Shown one piece after another: positions 22,361 through 32,288 of a stretch of 32,519 bases of DNA (position 1 is its first letter; every line of letters starts with the position of its first letter). The notes under the pieces are model-generated. The model searched no databases and was not told where the DNA came from. It saw only the letters and a list, made by a program, of their open reading frames with translations. The DNA lies in the NCBI GenBank assembly GCA_910587685.1, contig CAJUMY010000016.1:1-32519 (forward strand). Reading direction: 5' to 3'. This stretch comes from an uncultured Christensenellaceae bacterium. GTDB lineage: Bacteria > Bacillota > Clostridia > Christensenellales > UBA3700. Made by a program: the position numbers and the translations under genes.

Positions 22361-25300
22361 TCAATTCTCGTCGAATATGACTATCGAATCTATATTCGCC
22401 TTTCCCGTACATTTGATTTGAACAGTGTGGGTATCGTTCGCGAGTTTTTCCGATATGAAAGATGCTACCGATTCGCCGTGTTGCTTCTTGAGTTCTATCG
22501 AGTTGACTTTCTTGCCGTCAATATATACCTCGAAGCTCTGACCGTAAAGCGTTGAGGATAGGATAACCAGTCTCGAGCCGCTGAACTTGAAGGACATCGT
22601 AGCGTTTGCATTTCCTACGAATACGTGTCCGAAGGTCGAGAACGTCGGCTGTATCTTCCAATCTTTACTGAACGCGAACGCTTCGTCGTCGGGAGTGAAC
22701 TGCATACCGTTCGAAATAACATTGCTGAACTTTATTTCACGAATCGCCGCATATCTTCCCTCGGGCGTTCCTCTTACGACGAGCTTATAATATCTGAAAG
22801 AGGTCGTATCGAAATTAAACGCCAACGTTATATTGTTTACGTTACCCTTATCGAAAGACATTATTTCGCGCATGTCGTCCAATGTTTTTCCGAGGTACAG
22901 AGTTATAGAATTAGGCGTTTGATTTTTATTGTTGGCATTGTTAAATTTGTTGCCCGTAAGTTCGAATCTGTTCGCTTCGATTACTTTACCTAAATCAACC
23001 GTTATTTCCCACGGACTACTTGCAGATACGGGACCTGCCGAAGAGCACATTGTCGAAGAATCGCCGTCTATCAAATTACTTATAGGGAAATTTACCGTAT
23101 CGCTGCCTTTTGAATCGACGATGCTCTGAGACAAGCCGTCGGCTGTAGCGCTGTATGTATAGCTGTAGTTCCTTCTGTAGAAATAATCCGTTTCGAAATC
23201 ACTGTTCGTCGGGAACTCATAGTTATGTCTGTACGCGTTAATATAGGAAGGTTGCTTGTTGGAAGCGGGAGGAATTTTTTCAGCTTTGTTGGCTTCCTCT
23301 TCCGTTACCTCGTGTCCCTGATAGTCGTAATAATGAGTCTTTTCGCTCACTGCGTCGGGACTGCCTTCCGGTACTTCGTTACCTTCTGCATCGTAATACT
23401 TCGTTACCATCGTGAACATAGGATCGGTCCACTTAGACATGCCCAAGCCGATGAAGCTTGCCTGAGGCTTCGACTGAACGATGAGCACCTCTTTGAAGTA
23501 TACCCACGAATGCTCTTTAAGTTCTATATCTTTGTAGGTATCGGGATTGTTCGGGTAGAACTGTGAACCGGTTCCGTTCTTTACCGCCGCGGCAAAGAAG
23601 TACGTCGCTCCTCCGTCGGTGGAAAGATATAGCGCGCAATTTGTTCTTCCTCTTAAGTATATACGGTATTTTCCGGCTTCGTCGAAGTAGAGTTTTCCGT
23701 TCAGTTCAATAACAGTGTTGTCCTGAACGAAGAACGAGTCGGGAGCGTCGGGATATTTGGTGTGATTAGCCTCGTCGTTAGGATAGAACCAAATGTCGGT
23801 ATTGGAGTTCTGCACGGGGTTTTTGTGATCGCTTGTTACAGTATTCGTATAACCCGCGTAACTCTTTTCGTATGCTGTCTGAGCGTCTGCATACATTGTT
23901 TCTGCAGAATACGAATAAGTGTTTCTCGTAAGAGTCATCTTATTAGTTTCGTGCGACTGTTCGAACTCGAGAATAAGGTCTACGTCGTCAACCTTGAACG
24001 CCTTATCCTTTTTTGTGATCTCGAGCGTTACGATTATCTGTCCCGAACGCATATTGGTATTTGGAGTGTATTCGAAATGATAGTTATCGATAAGCGTCAG
24101 CGTACCGTTCTGAGGCTTTGATATGCTCTTTATCTTGTAATCGAAACCTTCGGGTATAACTATGCTTCCGCTTTCGTACTGACCGTTAGGAGCACTGTAC
24201 CGGCTAAGGTCTATGTTGAACTTTTCTCCGTAAGGGATAACGTACGGCTGCATCGTAGTGAAATACTTCTTTTGACCGTCGTACATATAGCTTCTGCCCG
24301 TCTGGTATACGGAAGATACGGGAACGAACATAGAATAGTCGGGATTACCCCATTTTTCAGTTATTTCTTTTGCCGCTTCGTCGGTGATACCTTGGAGAAT
24401 ATCCTTAAAGAAATATGTCATATCGTTATGAGTAAGTTCTTGCCAAGCTCTGAGATATCCCGTATAGGTCTGACCGTAACCGCCTTTTTGCTGACGGTAT
24501 TTCGCCTGTATATAGTTGTTTGCTCCGAAGTTATGAAGCAAGGTTGCGTAGAGAGCAAGACCTTGATTGCCGTTCGACGGACTTTGATCGGGTCTCGCTA
24601 TCTTGAAAGTTTCTTCAAGGGCGAGCGTTGCGCTCGTATAGTTGTTCCAGCCTCCGAGACCTTCCGATCCGAAACCGGACATACCTCTCTTTGAAGAGAT
24701 CTTCGTGAATAATGCGTACGATACGAGAGTCATACCGTTGTTCGTTACTTCTCCGCCGTTTCCGACGCCGTAGTTTTGGAAGTTATGGTGGTATTCGTGG
24801 AGATTACCCCAAGCGCCGGAACTGACCATCGTATTATAGTTTAGCGAGTTCGACATCCAGCCTGTAGGACAGTTGACGGAGCTTCTTCCCGGGAACGCGA
24901 CCGCAGCTCCCGCCGCAACGAACGGTTCGTATAGGAATACTATTCCTTGACTGCTTCCCGTAGTAGTTACGCTCGATATCTTTTCCCAAAGAACAGCAAC
25001 CTTGTAAAGGTCGTCGTAGGAGAAATTCTGAGCGTAGATTTTCGGGCCTGAATGGAGCACGCCGTAATTCCATACTTCGAGATCGAAATAGGGCGCGGAT
25101 GACTTTTTGTTTTGCTCGAACTCTTCGGGAGTCGTGTATCCTAATATGAAGTGAGAGTACGCTACGCCACCGGAAATAGTTGCCGTGAAAGTTGCGTTCG
25201 TATTTCTGATATAGAGAGGACCGCCTATAAACGAGCCTACATATGCGGTATATACGCCGTTTTCAAGTTTCGCGGTGTTCTTGTTGACGTTCATAGTGTT

Positions 25301-26938
25301 GAGGATGTTGGGGAAACGCTGCATTTGACCTTTATCCGCCCAAATGTTGTTGGACTGACCGTTATATAACGCTTGACCGATATGTATAGTGATGCCGCCC
25401 GTAGCGTTCATATCCTCTTCGCTCATTTCGATTTTTATGATCTCGCCTGCCGGAGCGTATACGCCCGTGACGGAATAACTGCCGTAACCGCGAGGACGGA
25501 TCGTCACCTGTTTCGATATGCCGGGTTCGCTGTCCAAAAGATCGTCAGTGTTGTTATATCCGCCGAAATACATTCCTGCCGCAGTGTCATGCTTGTAGAG
25601 CTGTCTTGGAGTTCCGTCTGCGTTGATAGCTTGAACCGGAGCGGTGCGGGTTCCGTTCCAGAGCATACCGTTTTCGTCCATCCACGAATACGTGCCGTCG
25701 CCGTTATTTCCGTTTCCGGAATTGTTACGCGTTCCGAGAGCGCAGTAGTAGTCGGATTCTTCGATAAGCTTTTGACGCGCCGCTTTTTTATCGTCGCCGC
25801 TTCCTATAACGTCGCTCAAGGTATATCCGAATTTAGGATATTTTGCGTTGCCGAAGACTTCGCCTTCGTTAGTACGAAGTTCGGAACTGCCCGGCTTATA
25901 TGCGATCGACTGTTTTCTTTCATAATTAGCGTCCAATATTTTCGAGGAAAATCCTACCGCGGTGGTAGTAGCATACTCTTTGTTGAACGTTTCGCCCTGC
26001 GTTACGTCGTCTGCGGGAGAGAGCACCGGTTTTCCGGAATTGTTTACCAGTAGCGGAGGTTTGTCGCCGATAACCTGTTTGTTGTCGACGATTATTCCGG
26101 CGGCGGGACCGATAGGACCTCTCGGTCTTGTTCCTACGACTATTCCGATTATTATAGTCACGAGCAGGATAGCAGCTATGACTCCCATTATGATCATTCG
26201 CGACTTTTTGTTCTTGAATAATGCCGCAACCGATGCGCCGAAGGATGAATTCGACGTTTTGGCTTTCTTTTCTTTGATTTTTATATCGCTATCGCTTTCC
26301 GCGGCAGCGCTGTCTGCGACGAGCGAGCGATCAGATTCCGATTTCGAAGGTTCGGATATAGCTGCCGCGCTTATTGCCGTGGCGGACGTCTCGGAAGTTT
26401 TCGAACGAGACCTTTTCGCCGAAGTTTCCGCTTTTTCGGAATTGTCGGAACTTTCTGCTTTAACGGAGCTTTTGGTTTCTTCTTTCGCCGCTATTTTTTC
26501 GCTTTTTGCAGAAGTTACTGTTTTGGCGGTATTTTCCGGGGAATCGGCTTTGCTTGCTGCTTTCGGCTTTTCCGAAGTTGTCTTTTTCGCCGTCTGTTTT
26601 TCAGCGGCGGAAGAAACGCTCTTTGTCGCAGTCTTGGACGCAGTTTCGGATTTTTCATTAGTTTCGGACTTTGCTTTTGCAGTCGTTTTAGCGGCGGACG
26701 CCGTCTTTTCGGTTGCCGCAGACTTTGCTGTCGTTTCCTTTGCCGTTTTTTTTGCGGCGGCTTTTGCCGTCGAAGACTCGGCTTTGTCGGTGGTTTTCGG
26801 CTTCGCGCTGTTTGCCGATTTTGCCGCTGTTTTTTCCGCGGTAGCGGAAGTGGTTTTTGCGGTCGGCTTAGACGCAGTTTCGGGCTTTTTCGTAGCTGTC
26901 GACTTCGCCGCGGTTTCTTTTGGATTTTTCTCAGCCAT
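22361..26938 (-). CDS. membrane-anchored M60-like metallopeptidase with long Lys/Ala-rich cytoplasmic tail
   Basis: A 1525-aa single-pass protein. Residues 1-230 are low-complexity Lys/Ala/Thr/Ser, like a histone H1 or HU tail. A basic stop (FKNKKSR) precedes one TM helix (about 248-269), so by the positive-inside rule the N-terminus is cytoplasmic and the rest outside. The outer part carries the zinc site HEYHHNFQ (His714, Glu715, His718) with Glu730 in NGGEVTNN as likely third ligand: the gluzincin pattern of the M60-like family, which includes mucin-cleaving enzymes. Then come a PA14-like region (about 1040-1160), a discoidin/F5-8C-like domain (about 1280-1405) and a final galactose-binding-like beta-sandwich (about 1425-1525). 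There is no LPXTG and no cleavable signal. AAGGAG precedes the ATG and the promoter is perfect consensus. Substrate (host or diet glycoprotein) is inferred. The tail-plus-TM layout is unusual for this family. Confidence 0.88.
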   Translation of the reverse strand: MAEKNPKETAAKSTATKKPETASKPTAKTTSATAEKTAAKSANSAKPKTTDKAESSTAKAAAKKTAKETTAKSAATEKTASAAKTTAKAKSETNEKSETASKTATKSVSSAAEKQTAKKTTSEKPKAASKADSPENTAKTVTSAKSEKIAAKEETKSSVKAESSDNSEKAETSAKRSRSKTSETSATAISAAAISEPSKSESDRSLVADSAAAESDSDIKIKEKKAKTSNSSFGASVAALFKNKKSRMIIMGVIAAILLVTIIIGIVVGTRPRGPIGPAAGIIVDNKQVIGDKPPLLVNNSGKPVLSPADDVTQGETFNKEYATTTAVGFSSKILDANYERKQSIAYKPGSSELRTNEGEVFGNAKYPKFGYTLSDVIGSGDDKKAARQKLIEESDYYCALGTRNNSGNGNNGDGTYSWMDENGMLWNGTRTAPVQAINADGTPRQLYKHDTAAGMYFGGYNNTDDLLDSEPGISKQVTIRPRGYGSYSVTGVYAPAGEIIKIEMSEEDMNATGGITIHIGQALYNGQSNNIWADKGQMQRFPNILNTMNVNKNTAKLENGVYTAYVGSFIGGPLYIRNTNATFTATISGGVAYSHFILGYTTPEEFEQNKKSSAPYFDLEVWNYGVLHSGPKIYAQNFSYDDLYKVAVLWEKISSVTTTGSSQGIVFLYEPFVAAGAAVAFPGRSSVNCPTGWMSNSLNYNTMVSSGAWGNLHEYHHNFQNYGVGNGGEVTNNGMTLVSYALFTKISSKRGMSGFGSEGLGGWNNYTSATLALEETFKIARPDQSPSNGNQGLALYATLLHNFGANNYIQAKYRQQKGGYGQTYTGYLRAWQELTHNDMTYFFKDILQGITDEAAKEITEKWGNPDYSMFVPVSSVYQTGRSYMYDGQKKYFTTMQPYVIPYGEKFNIDLSRYSAPNGQYESGSIVIPEGFDYKIKSISKPQNGTLTLIDNYHFEYTPNTNMRSGQIIVTLEITKKDKAFKVDDVDLILEFEQSHETNKMTLTRNTYSYSAETMYADAQTAYEKSYAGYTNTVTSDHKNPVQNSNTDIWFYPNDEANHTKYPDAPDSFFVQDNTVIELNGKLYFDEAGKYRIYLRGRTNCALYLSTDGGATYFFAAAVKNGTGSQFYPNNPDTYKDIELKEHSWVYFKEVLIVQSKPQASFIGLGMSKWTDPMFTMVTKYYDAEGNEVPEGSPDAVSEKTHYYDYQGHEVTEEEANKAEKIPPASNKQPSYINAYRHNYEFPTNSDFETDYFYRRNYSYTYSATADGLSQSIVDSKGSDTVNFPISNLIDGDSSTMCSSAGPVSASSPWEITVDLGKVIEANRFELTGNKFNNANNKNQTPNSITLYLGKTLDDMREIMSFDKGNVNNITLAFNFDTTSFRYYKLVVRGTPEGRYAAIREIKFSNVISNGMQFTPDDEAFAFSKDWKIQPTFSTFGHVFVGNANATMSFKFSGSRLVILSSTLYGQSFEVYIDGKKVNSIELKKQHGESVASFISEKLANDTHTVQIKCTGKANIDSIVIFDEN

Positions 26939-27026
26939 AAAAAATTCTCCTTGATATTAGTTGTAAAATTTCACGAATATTACTTCGCGTGAATTTCATG
27001 ATATAAATTATTAATTTATATATCGA

Positions 27027-27055
27027 ATTATAGCATTTGCGTTATGAACTGTCAA
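27027..27055 (-). promoter_or_regulatory. perfect consensus sigma-A promoter of the M60 gene
   Basis: Read on the minus strand: TTGACA (27055-27050), 17 bases, TATAAT (27032-27027), with an extended -10 TGC before TATAAT. It predicts strong expression, with a leader of roughly 80 bases before the ATG. Confidence 0.9.
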
Positions 27056-27134
27056 TCCAAATTACTATTTAACGGTTTTAAGGATAAATCTGGTAATAAA
27101 TTAAGATAAAAAGGGAGTTTGAGGAGTAAAGAAA

Positions 27135-27212
27135 ATGAGCGTAATTATTTTATCGTCGTCGCTTGTTCTTGCCGAAATAATAAAGAAGATGCATATTCGT
27201 TGTTTTCCTTAA
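27135..27212 (+). CDS. possible 25-aa small ORF
   Basis: A short frame starting MSVIILSSSLVLAEI with GAGGAG 8 bases before the ATG. The N-terminal half is hydrophobic. Nothing else supports it (no clear promoter, no family), so it is more likely chance than gene. Confidence 0.15.
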   Translation: MSVIILSSSLVLAEIIKKMHIRCFP

Positions 27213-27462
27213 TTATTTACATAAATAAAAACCGCTTCCGTCATCTAAGTGTATATAGAAAAGTATAAGTTCCGCAATATTACAGTATTATTTTTGAAAA
27301 TTTATGACGATCGATAACGCCATATACGGCGATAGAATCTATGCCCAAAGAGCTAAGTATTCCACCGTAATACAAACAAGCATTTTTTATCGTTATAATA
27401 ATATAATTATATTCAAATTTTCCGATAACGGCAAAAAAGATATTATTTAACTGCTTTCATTA

Positions 27463-27491
27463 TTGATTGTTTGCCGATAATTTGTTATACT
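27463..27491 (+). promoter_or_regulatory. sigma-A promoter of the fic-hsd operon
   Basis: TTGATT (27463-27468), 17-base spacer, TATACT (27486-27491), with TG one base before the -10. It lies 20 bases before the Fic start and may drive the restriction-modification genes too. Confidence 0.65.
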
Positions 27492-27511
27492 TATAAACGA
27501 GGTGCTATTGT

Positions 27512-28402
27512 ATGAAATATTTGTCTGTAACTGAAATGGCAAAGAAATGGAGTATATCGGAAAGAAGCGTTCGGAACTATTGCGCATTAGGAAAGGTTGA
27601 CGGAGCATTTTTAACGGGCAAGACTTGGAATATACCCGAAGATGCGCAAAAGCCAGATCGAGCAAATAAGAAAGTAGAATTGCCGACTACCCTATTGGAA
27701 GTGCTGACGGCGGAAAAGAAAGCCAAACTTTCGGGCGGTATTTATCATAAAGTACAAATCGAATTGACATACAATTCAAATCATATAGAGGGTAGTCGGC
27801 TTACGCACGACCAAACACGTTATATTTTTGAAACGAATACAATCGGAGTAGAGAACGGCGCAATAAAAGTTGACGATATTGTAGAAACGGCAAATCACTT
27901 TAAGTGTATAGACTTGATTATTGAAAACGCAAAAAAACCGATTACGGAAACCTTTATAAAAGAACTACACCGCACGTTAAAGAACGGTACGACAGACGCC
28001 CGTCAAGATTGGTTTGCCGTCGGCGATTACAAAAAACTGTCTAACACCGTCGGCGATATGTTTACGGCAAAACCCGAAGAAGTAGCCGACAAAATGAAAG
28101 AACTGCTTTTTGCATACAACGCAAACAAAGAAAAGACGTTCGATGACCTTTTGGACTTTCATTACAGATTCGAGAGCATCCACCCTTTCCAAGACGGAAA
28201 CGGTCGCATCGGCAGACTGTTGCTATTTAAGGAATGCCTAAAACATAACATCGTTCCATTCATTATTGACGAGGAATTGAAAATGTTCTATTATCGCGGA
28301 CTGAAAGAGTGGAAAGATGAAAGAGGGTACTTGCGCGATACTTGCCTTTCGGCACAGGATAAATTCAAACTGTACCTTGATTACTTTAAGGTGCAATACT
28401 AA
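27512..28402 (+). CDS. Fic-domain protein with N-terminal DNA-binding helix-turn-helix
   Basis: A Fic enzyme transfers AMP (or another nucleotide moiety) from ATP to a protein side chain. The core motif HPFQDGNGRIGR (224-235) matches HxFx(D/E)GNGRxxR exactly, with catalytic His224. The inhibitory motif SNHIEG (89-94) fits (S/T)xxxE(G/N) with Glu93; it is N-terminal to the core, so this is a class II, self-inhibited Fic. The first 45 residues form a MerR/excisionase-like helix-turn-helix (SVTEMAKKWSISERSVRNY), which is uncommon at the front of a Fic protein and suggests it also binds DNA, perhaps its own promoter. GAGGTG precedes the ATG. It lies 61 bases before hsdR on the same strand with no terminator, so it likely belongs to the restriction operon. 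The target is unknown. Confidence 0.9.
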   Translation: MKYLSVTEMAKKWSISERSVRNYCALGKVDGAFLTGKTWNIPEDAQKPDRANKKVELPTTLLEVLTAEKKAKLSGGIYHKVQIELTYNSNHIEGSRLTHDQTRYIFETNTIGVENGAIKVDDIVETANHFKCIDLIIENAKKPITETFIKELHRTLKNGTTDARQDWFAVGDYKKLSNTVGDMFTAKPEEVADKMKELLFAYNANKEKTFDDLLDFHYRFESIHPFQDGNGRIGRLLLFKECLKHNIVPFIIDEELKMFYYRGLKEWKDERGYLRDTCLSAQDKFKLYLDYFKVQY

Positions 28403-28463
28403 AAAATTTTACGGAGTAACTTCCGATAATAAAAAATTATGAGAATGTATTTGGAGGGATGAA

Positions 28464-30764
28464 ATGACCGAAGAAGAAGTAAAACTCAATTACATAACCC
28501 CTGCAATCGAAGGCGCAGGCTGGGAAAGAAAGTTAATTAAAATGGAATATCCCATTACCGCAGGTAAAATTGTTGTGCGTGGAGATAAAGCGTTTCGGCT
28601 TACGAAAAAGCGTGCCGATTATATTTTGTTTTACAAAGAAAATTTACCCCTTGCAATCGTCGAAGCGAAAGACGATGCGCACCTTGTCGGCGACGGAATG
28701 TTGCAAGCGCAAGAATATGCCGATAAGTTAGACGTGCGTTTTGTATTCACTTCCAACGGCGATGGATTCTTGTTTTACGATATGAAAACGGGCGAGCAAA
28801 AAATGCTCGAATTGTCGGAATTTCCTTCGCCACAGGAACTTTACGAAAAACAATACAAAGAGAAAATAGAAGCGTCTGCTGATTTGGAAACGATACTGAA
28901 TACGCCTTACTATTTCGGCGAGGAGTCATATCCTCCGAGATATTATCAGCGTATCGCAATCAACAGAACGGTGGAGGCGATTGCAAGCGGCAAAGACAGG
29001 GCTTTGCTCGTTATGGCGACGGGAACAGGCAAAACATATATGGCTTTTCAGATTATATGGCGGCTTTGGAAAGCGGGATTGAAAAAGCGTATTTTGTATC
29101 TTGCCGACAGGAACATATTGGTAGACCAAACGATTATAGGCGATTTTAAGCCGTTCAAAAACGCTATGACGAAAATATATCATAAGAACATGAACACGTC
29201 TTATGAAATATATTTGTCGCTTTATCAGCAACTTTCCGAAAACGATACCGAAGATAATCTTGCATTGCTTAAAGAAAGTTTCAAACCCGATTTCTTTGAT
29301 TTGATAATCGTTGACGAGTGTCATAGGGGTAGCGCACGCGAGGATAGTAATTGGCGTAAGATTTTGGACTACTTTAATAAAGCAAGCAAAATCGGTATGA
29401 CGGCAACGCCGAAAGAAACGAAAGAAGTATCGAATATAGACTATTTCGGCGAACCTATTTACACATATTCGTTGAAGGACGGTATCGAGGACGGATTCCT
29501 TGCGCCGTATAAAGTGGTTCGATACGCCATAGATACCGACGTATACGGTTATCGCCCTACACGAGGGAAAACAGATGTTGACGGCGAGCTTGTTGAAGAC
29601 AGAGAATACGGCATAAAAGACTTTGATAAAAATATCGTTATCGACGAACGCACGAAATTAGTTGCGGAAAAGATAACGGACTACTTAAAGCGAACGGACA
29701 GATACGCTAAAACTATCGTATTTTGTGTGGATATAGATCACGCCGAAAGAATGCGGCAAGCATTGGTTGATTTGAATAAAGACCTATGTGCCGAAAACTA
29801 TAAGTACATAATGCGCATAACCGGCGACAACGACGAAGGCAAAAAGCAACTCGATTATTTTATCGACAGTGATAGCCCGTATCCCGCTATTGTAACCACA
29901 AGCAAATTGATGACGACGGGCGTAAACTGCAAGACTTGTAAAAATATCGTTTTAGATAATATATTCGGCGAGAACGGCATGACGGAATTTAAGCAGATTA
30001 TCGGACGCGGAACACGTATCGAAGAAAATCACGATAAAATGTATTTTACGATTTTGGATTTCCGTAATGCTTCGATTATGTTTTCCGATCCAAAATTCAA
30101 CGGACCGGAACTGCAAGACGATGAATACGATCCTGATGCTACGCCCGTTGATGTTACGCCGCTACCGCCCAAAGATATAGATCCCGTAGAGCCGCCGCGA
30201 GGCAAGAAAAAGATATACGTAAAAGACGTTGCGGTTGAGCTTGTTTCAGAGCGCGTTCAATACTACGATAAGGACGGAAAACTTGTAACAGAAAGTTTGA
30301 AAGACTTTACAAGAAAAAATATATTAAGCGGATTTGCGTCTTTGGACGATTTCATGAAATATTGGACGAGCGAAGAACGGCGCAGCGTAATTATTCAGGA
30401 GCTAAAAGAACACGGGGTTTTTTTGGAAGAATTGCGTAGTTATTATCCTGCAAACGTGGACGATTTCGATTTGATTTGCGATATTGCTTACGGCATAAAA
30501 CCTCTTACAAAGAGTGAAAGAGCCAAACGCCGTAAGGTGGATGAGGTGTTGGCTGAATACTCGGATAGTTGCAAGAAAGTATTGGAAATTATTTTGTTGA
30601 AGTATTCTAACGATAATATCGATGAATTGACGGATACGCGAATATTGAAATTGCCCGAATTTAATGAGTTCGGCAATCCTATGAAAATCGCAAAACTATT
30701 CGGCGGAATGAGCGGTTATGTCGCTGCCGTCAGAGAAATACAAAACGCTTTGTATGTGGCTTAA
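28464..30764 (+). CDS. hsdR: type I restriction enzyme R subunit (HsdR, EcoEI-like)
   Basis: The motor and nuclease subunit of a type I restriction system: it translocates DNA using ATP and cuts unmodified DNA. The nuclease (PD-D/ExK) site lies in the N-terminus: Asp52 in KKRADYILF, then Glu67 and Lys69 in IVEAK. The helicase has Walker A MATGTGKT (184-191), DECH (284-287), TATP in motif III and the QIIGRGTR motif VI in the second RecA domain. The C-terminal part (from about 600) is the EcoEI R_C-like region that joins the M subunit. At 766 aa it is the short EcoEI-like form rather than the roughly 1000-aa EcoKI form. GGAGGG precedes the ATG. Its stop overlaps the hsdM ribosome site. Confidence 0.94.
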   Translation: MTEEEVKLNYITPAIEGAGWERKLIKMEYPITAGKIVVRGDKAFRLTKKRADYILFYKENLPLAIVEAKDDAHLVGDGMLQAQEYADKLDVRFVFTSNGDGFLFYDMKTGEQKMLELSEFPSPQELYEKQYKEKIEASADLETILNTPYYFGEESYPPRYYQRIAINRTVEAIASGKDRALLVMATGTGKTYMAFQIIWRLWKAGLKKRILYLADRNILVDQTIIGDFKPFKNAMTKIYHKNMNTSYEIYLSLYQQLSENDTEDNLALLKESFKPDFFDLIIVDECHRGSAREDSNWRKILDYFNKASKIGMTATPKETKEVSNIDYFGEPIYTYSLKDGIEDGFLAPYKVVRYAIDTDVYGYRPTRGKTDVDGELVEDREYGIKDFDKNIVIDERTKLVAEKITDYLKRTDRYAKTIVFCVDIDHAERMRQALVDLNKDLCAENYKYIMRITGDNDEGKKQLDYFIDSDSPYPAIVTTSKLMTTGVNCKTCKNIVLDNIFGENGMTEFKQIIGRGTRIEENHDKMYFTILDFRNASIMFSDPKFNGPELQDDEYDPDATPVDVTPLPPKDIDPVEPPRGKKKIYVKDVAVELVSERVQYYDKDGKLVTESLKDFTRKNILSGFASLDDFMKYWTSEERRSVIIQELKEHGVFLEELRSYYPANVDDFDLICDIAYGIKPLTKSERAKRRKVDEVLAEYSDSCKKVLEIILLKYSNDNIDELTDTRILKLPEFNEFGNPMKIAKLFGGMSGYVAAVREIQNALYVA

Positions 30765-30779
30765 AGGAGATTGTTTATA

Positions 30780-32288
30780 ATGGCTGTGTCTAACTTGGTT
30801 AAAAGAATACAGGATATAATGCGGAACGACGCAGGTGTAGACGGCGACGCCCAGCGTATCAGTCAAATGACTTGGATGTTTTTTCTTAAAGTTTACGATG
30901 CCAAAGAGCAAGAATGGGAGCTCTTTGACGATAAATATATTAGTCTTATTCCCGAACAGTTAAAATGGCGTAATTGGGCGGTAGACGATAAAAGCAACAA
31001 AGTTATGACGGGCGATACGCTTTTATCATTTGTAAATAACTTGCTGTTCCCCTACCTCAAAGGAAATGAAATAGAGCTTGACGGTAGAAAAATTCGCTTT
31101 GAATTATCGCAAGAAATTCCGCTTAAACAACGTATTGCAAAATACGTTTTCGAGGACGCACAAAATTATATGAAGGACGGCGTACTGTTACGGCAAGTTA
31201 TAAACATTATCAACGAAGTAGACTTTTCGGAATATAAAGAACGCCACGAATTCGGCACGATTTACGAAACGATATTAAAAAGTTTGCAAAGCGCAGGCAA
31301 CGCAGGAGAATTCTATACCCCTCGCGCCGTAACCGATTTTATGGTACAAATGATTTCCCCAAAACTCGGCGAATCGGTAGCCGATTTTGCTTGCGGAACA
31401 GGCGGCTTTTTGACATCTGCGCTTAAATATCTCGAACCGCAAAAACTTTCGCCGGAGGACGTAGATAAGTATAATAACACGATTTACGGCATAGAAAAAA
31501 AGCCGCTACCATATTTGTTGAGCATAACCAATATGCTATTGCACGATGTGGACGAGCCGAAAATTTATCATACAAATTCGCTTGAAAAGAATGTGCGTGA
31601 ATATAAGGAAGAAGATAAATTTGACATTATTCTTATGAATCCCCCTTACGGCGGTAGCGAGAAAGATGCCGTAAAAAACAACTTCCCCGCCGACTTGCGT
31701 AGTAGTGAAACGGCAGACTTGTTTATGAACGTAATAATGTACCGTTTGAAGAAAAACGGACGTTGCGCCGTGATTATTCCCGACGGGTTCTTATTCGGTA
31801 CGGATAATGCGAAGTCTGCAATTAAAACAAAACTATTTACGGAGTTTAACTTACATACGGTAGTCAGAATGCCCCACAGTGTGTTTGCGCCCTATACGTC
31901 CATAACCACAAACATTTTGTTTTTCGATAAAACAAAGCCTACAAACGAAACGTGGTTTTATAGAATGGATATGCCGAACGGTTATAAAAACTTCTCTAAA
32001 ACCAAGCCCATATTATTAGAACATTTTGCACCTATTATTGAGTGGTGGAATAATCGAGAAGAAATTATTATTGATGACTTCCCGAAGGCAAAGAAATACA
32101 GCGTAGAAGACATAAAATCTCTTAATTATAATATTGATTTGTGCGGCTATCCTCACGAGGAGGAAGAAATATTGCCGCCGCAAGATTTAATTAAGGAATA
32201 CCGCGAGAAGCGTGCGAGTTTGGATGCGAATATAGACCGCGTACTTGCCGAAATAATGGCGTTGTTGGGAGAGAACAATGAAGGCTGA
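30780..32288 (+). CDS. hsdM: type I restriction-modification methyltransferase subunit (HsdM)
   Basis: An N6-adenine methyltransferase that protects the host sequence and, with HsdS, forms the core of the type I enzyme. The HsdM N-terminal helical domain (about 1-150) is followed by the methyltransferase: SAM-binding DFACGTGGFL (about 202-211) and catalytic NPPY (287-290), with the FYTPR motif before them. The length, 502 aa, is normal. I chose ATG 30780 because AAAGGAG (30763-30769) is 10 bases upstream; the earlier in-frame codon at 30771 is a TTG next to that site. It overlaps hsdS by 11 bases, so M and S are translationally coupled, which keeps modification in step with specificity. Confidence 0.95.
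   Translation: MAVSNLVKRIQDIMRNDAGVDGDAQRISQMTWMFFLKVYDAKEQEWELFDDKYISLIPEQLKWRNWAVDDKSNKVMTGDTLLSFVNNLLFPYLKGNEIELDGRKIRFELSQEIPLKQRIAKYVFEDAQNYMKDGVLLRQVINIINEVDFSEYKERHEFGTIYETILKSLQSAGNAGEFYTPRAVTDFMVQMISPKLGESVADFACGTGGFLTSALKYLEPQKLSPEDVDKYNNTIYGIEKKPLPYLLSITNMLLHDVDEPKIYHTNSLEKNVREYKEEDKFDIILMNPPYGGSEKDAVKNNFPADLRSSETADLFMNVIMYRLKKNGRCAVIIPDGFLFGTDNAKSAIKTKLFTEFNLHTVVRMPHSVFAPYTSITTNILFFDKTKPTNETWFYRMDMPNGYKNFSKTKPILLEHFAPIIEWWNNREEIIIDDFPKAKKYSVEDIKSLNYNIDLCGYPHEEEEILPPQDLIKEYREKRASLDANIDRVLAEIMALLGENNEG

Larger units (their letters stand above)
26939..27511. other. AT-rich divergent intergenic region between the M60 and Fic genes
   Basis: About 570 bases holding the divergent promoters of both neighbours. 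The M60 leader has a bulged hairpin (AAATTTCACG/CGTGAATTT, about 26967-26996). Two small plus-strand frames occur: 27135-27212 (25 codons, with GAGGAG upstream) and 27304-27450 (48 codons, no ribosome site). Neither is convincing as a gene. The region marks the change to different codon use on the right. Confidence 0.5.

Noticed and set aside
25962..26954. 330-codon plus-strand frame, very hydrophobic (Ala/Phe/Val)
   Set aside because: It is the antisense of the repetitive Lys/Ala tail of the M60 gene, whose codon bias keeps the reverse frame open; no ribosome site and no family.
27304..27450. 48-codon frame in the gap before the Fic gene
   Set aside because: No ribosome site before the ATG and no family; could be chance in AT-rich DNA, though kept in mind as a possible remnant.
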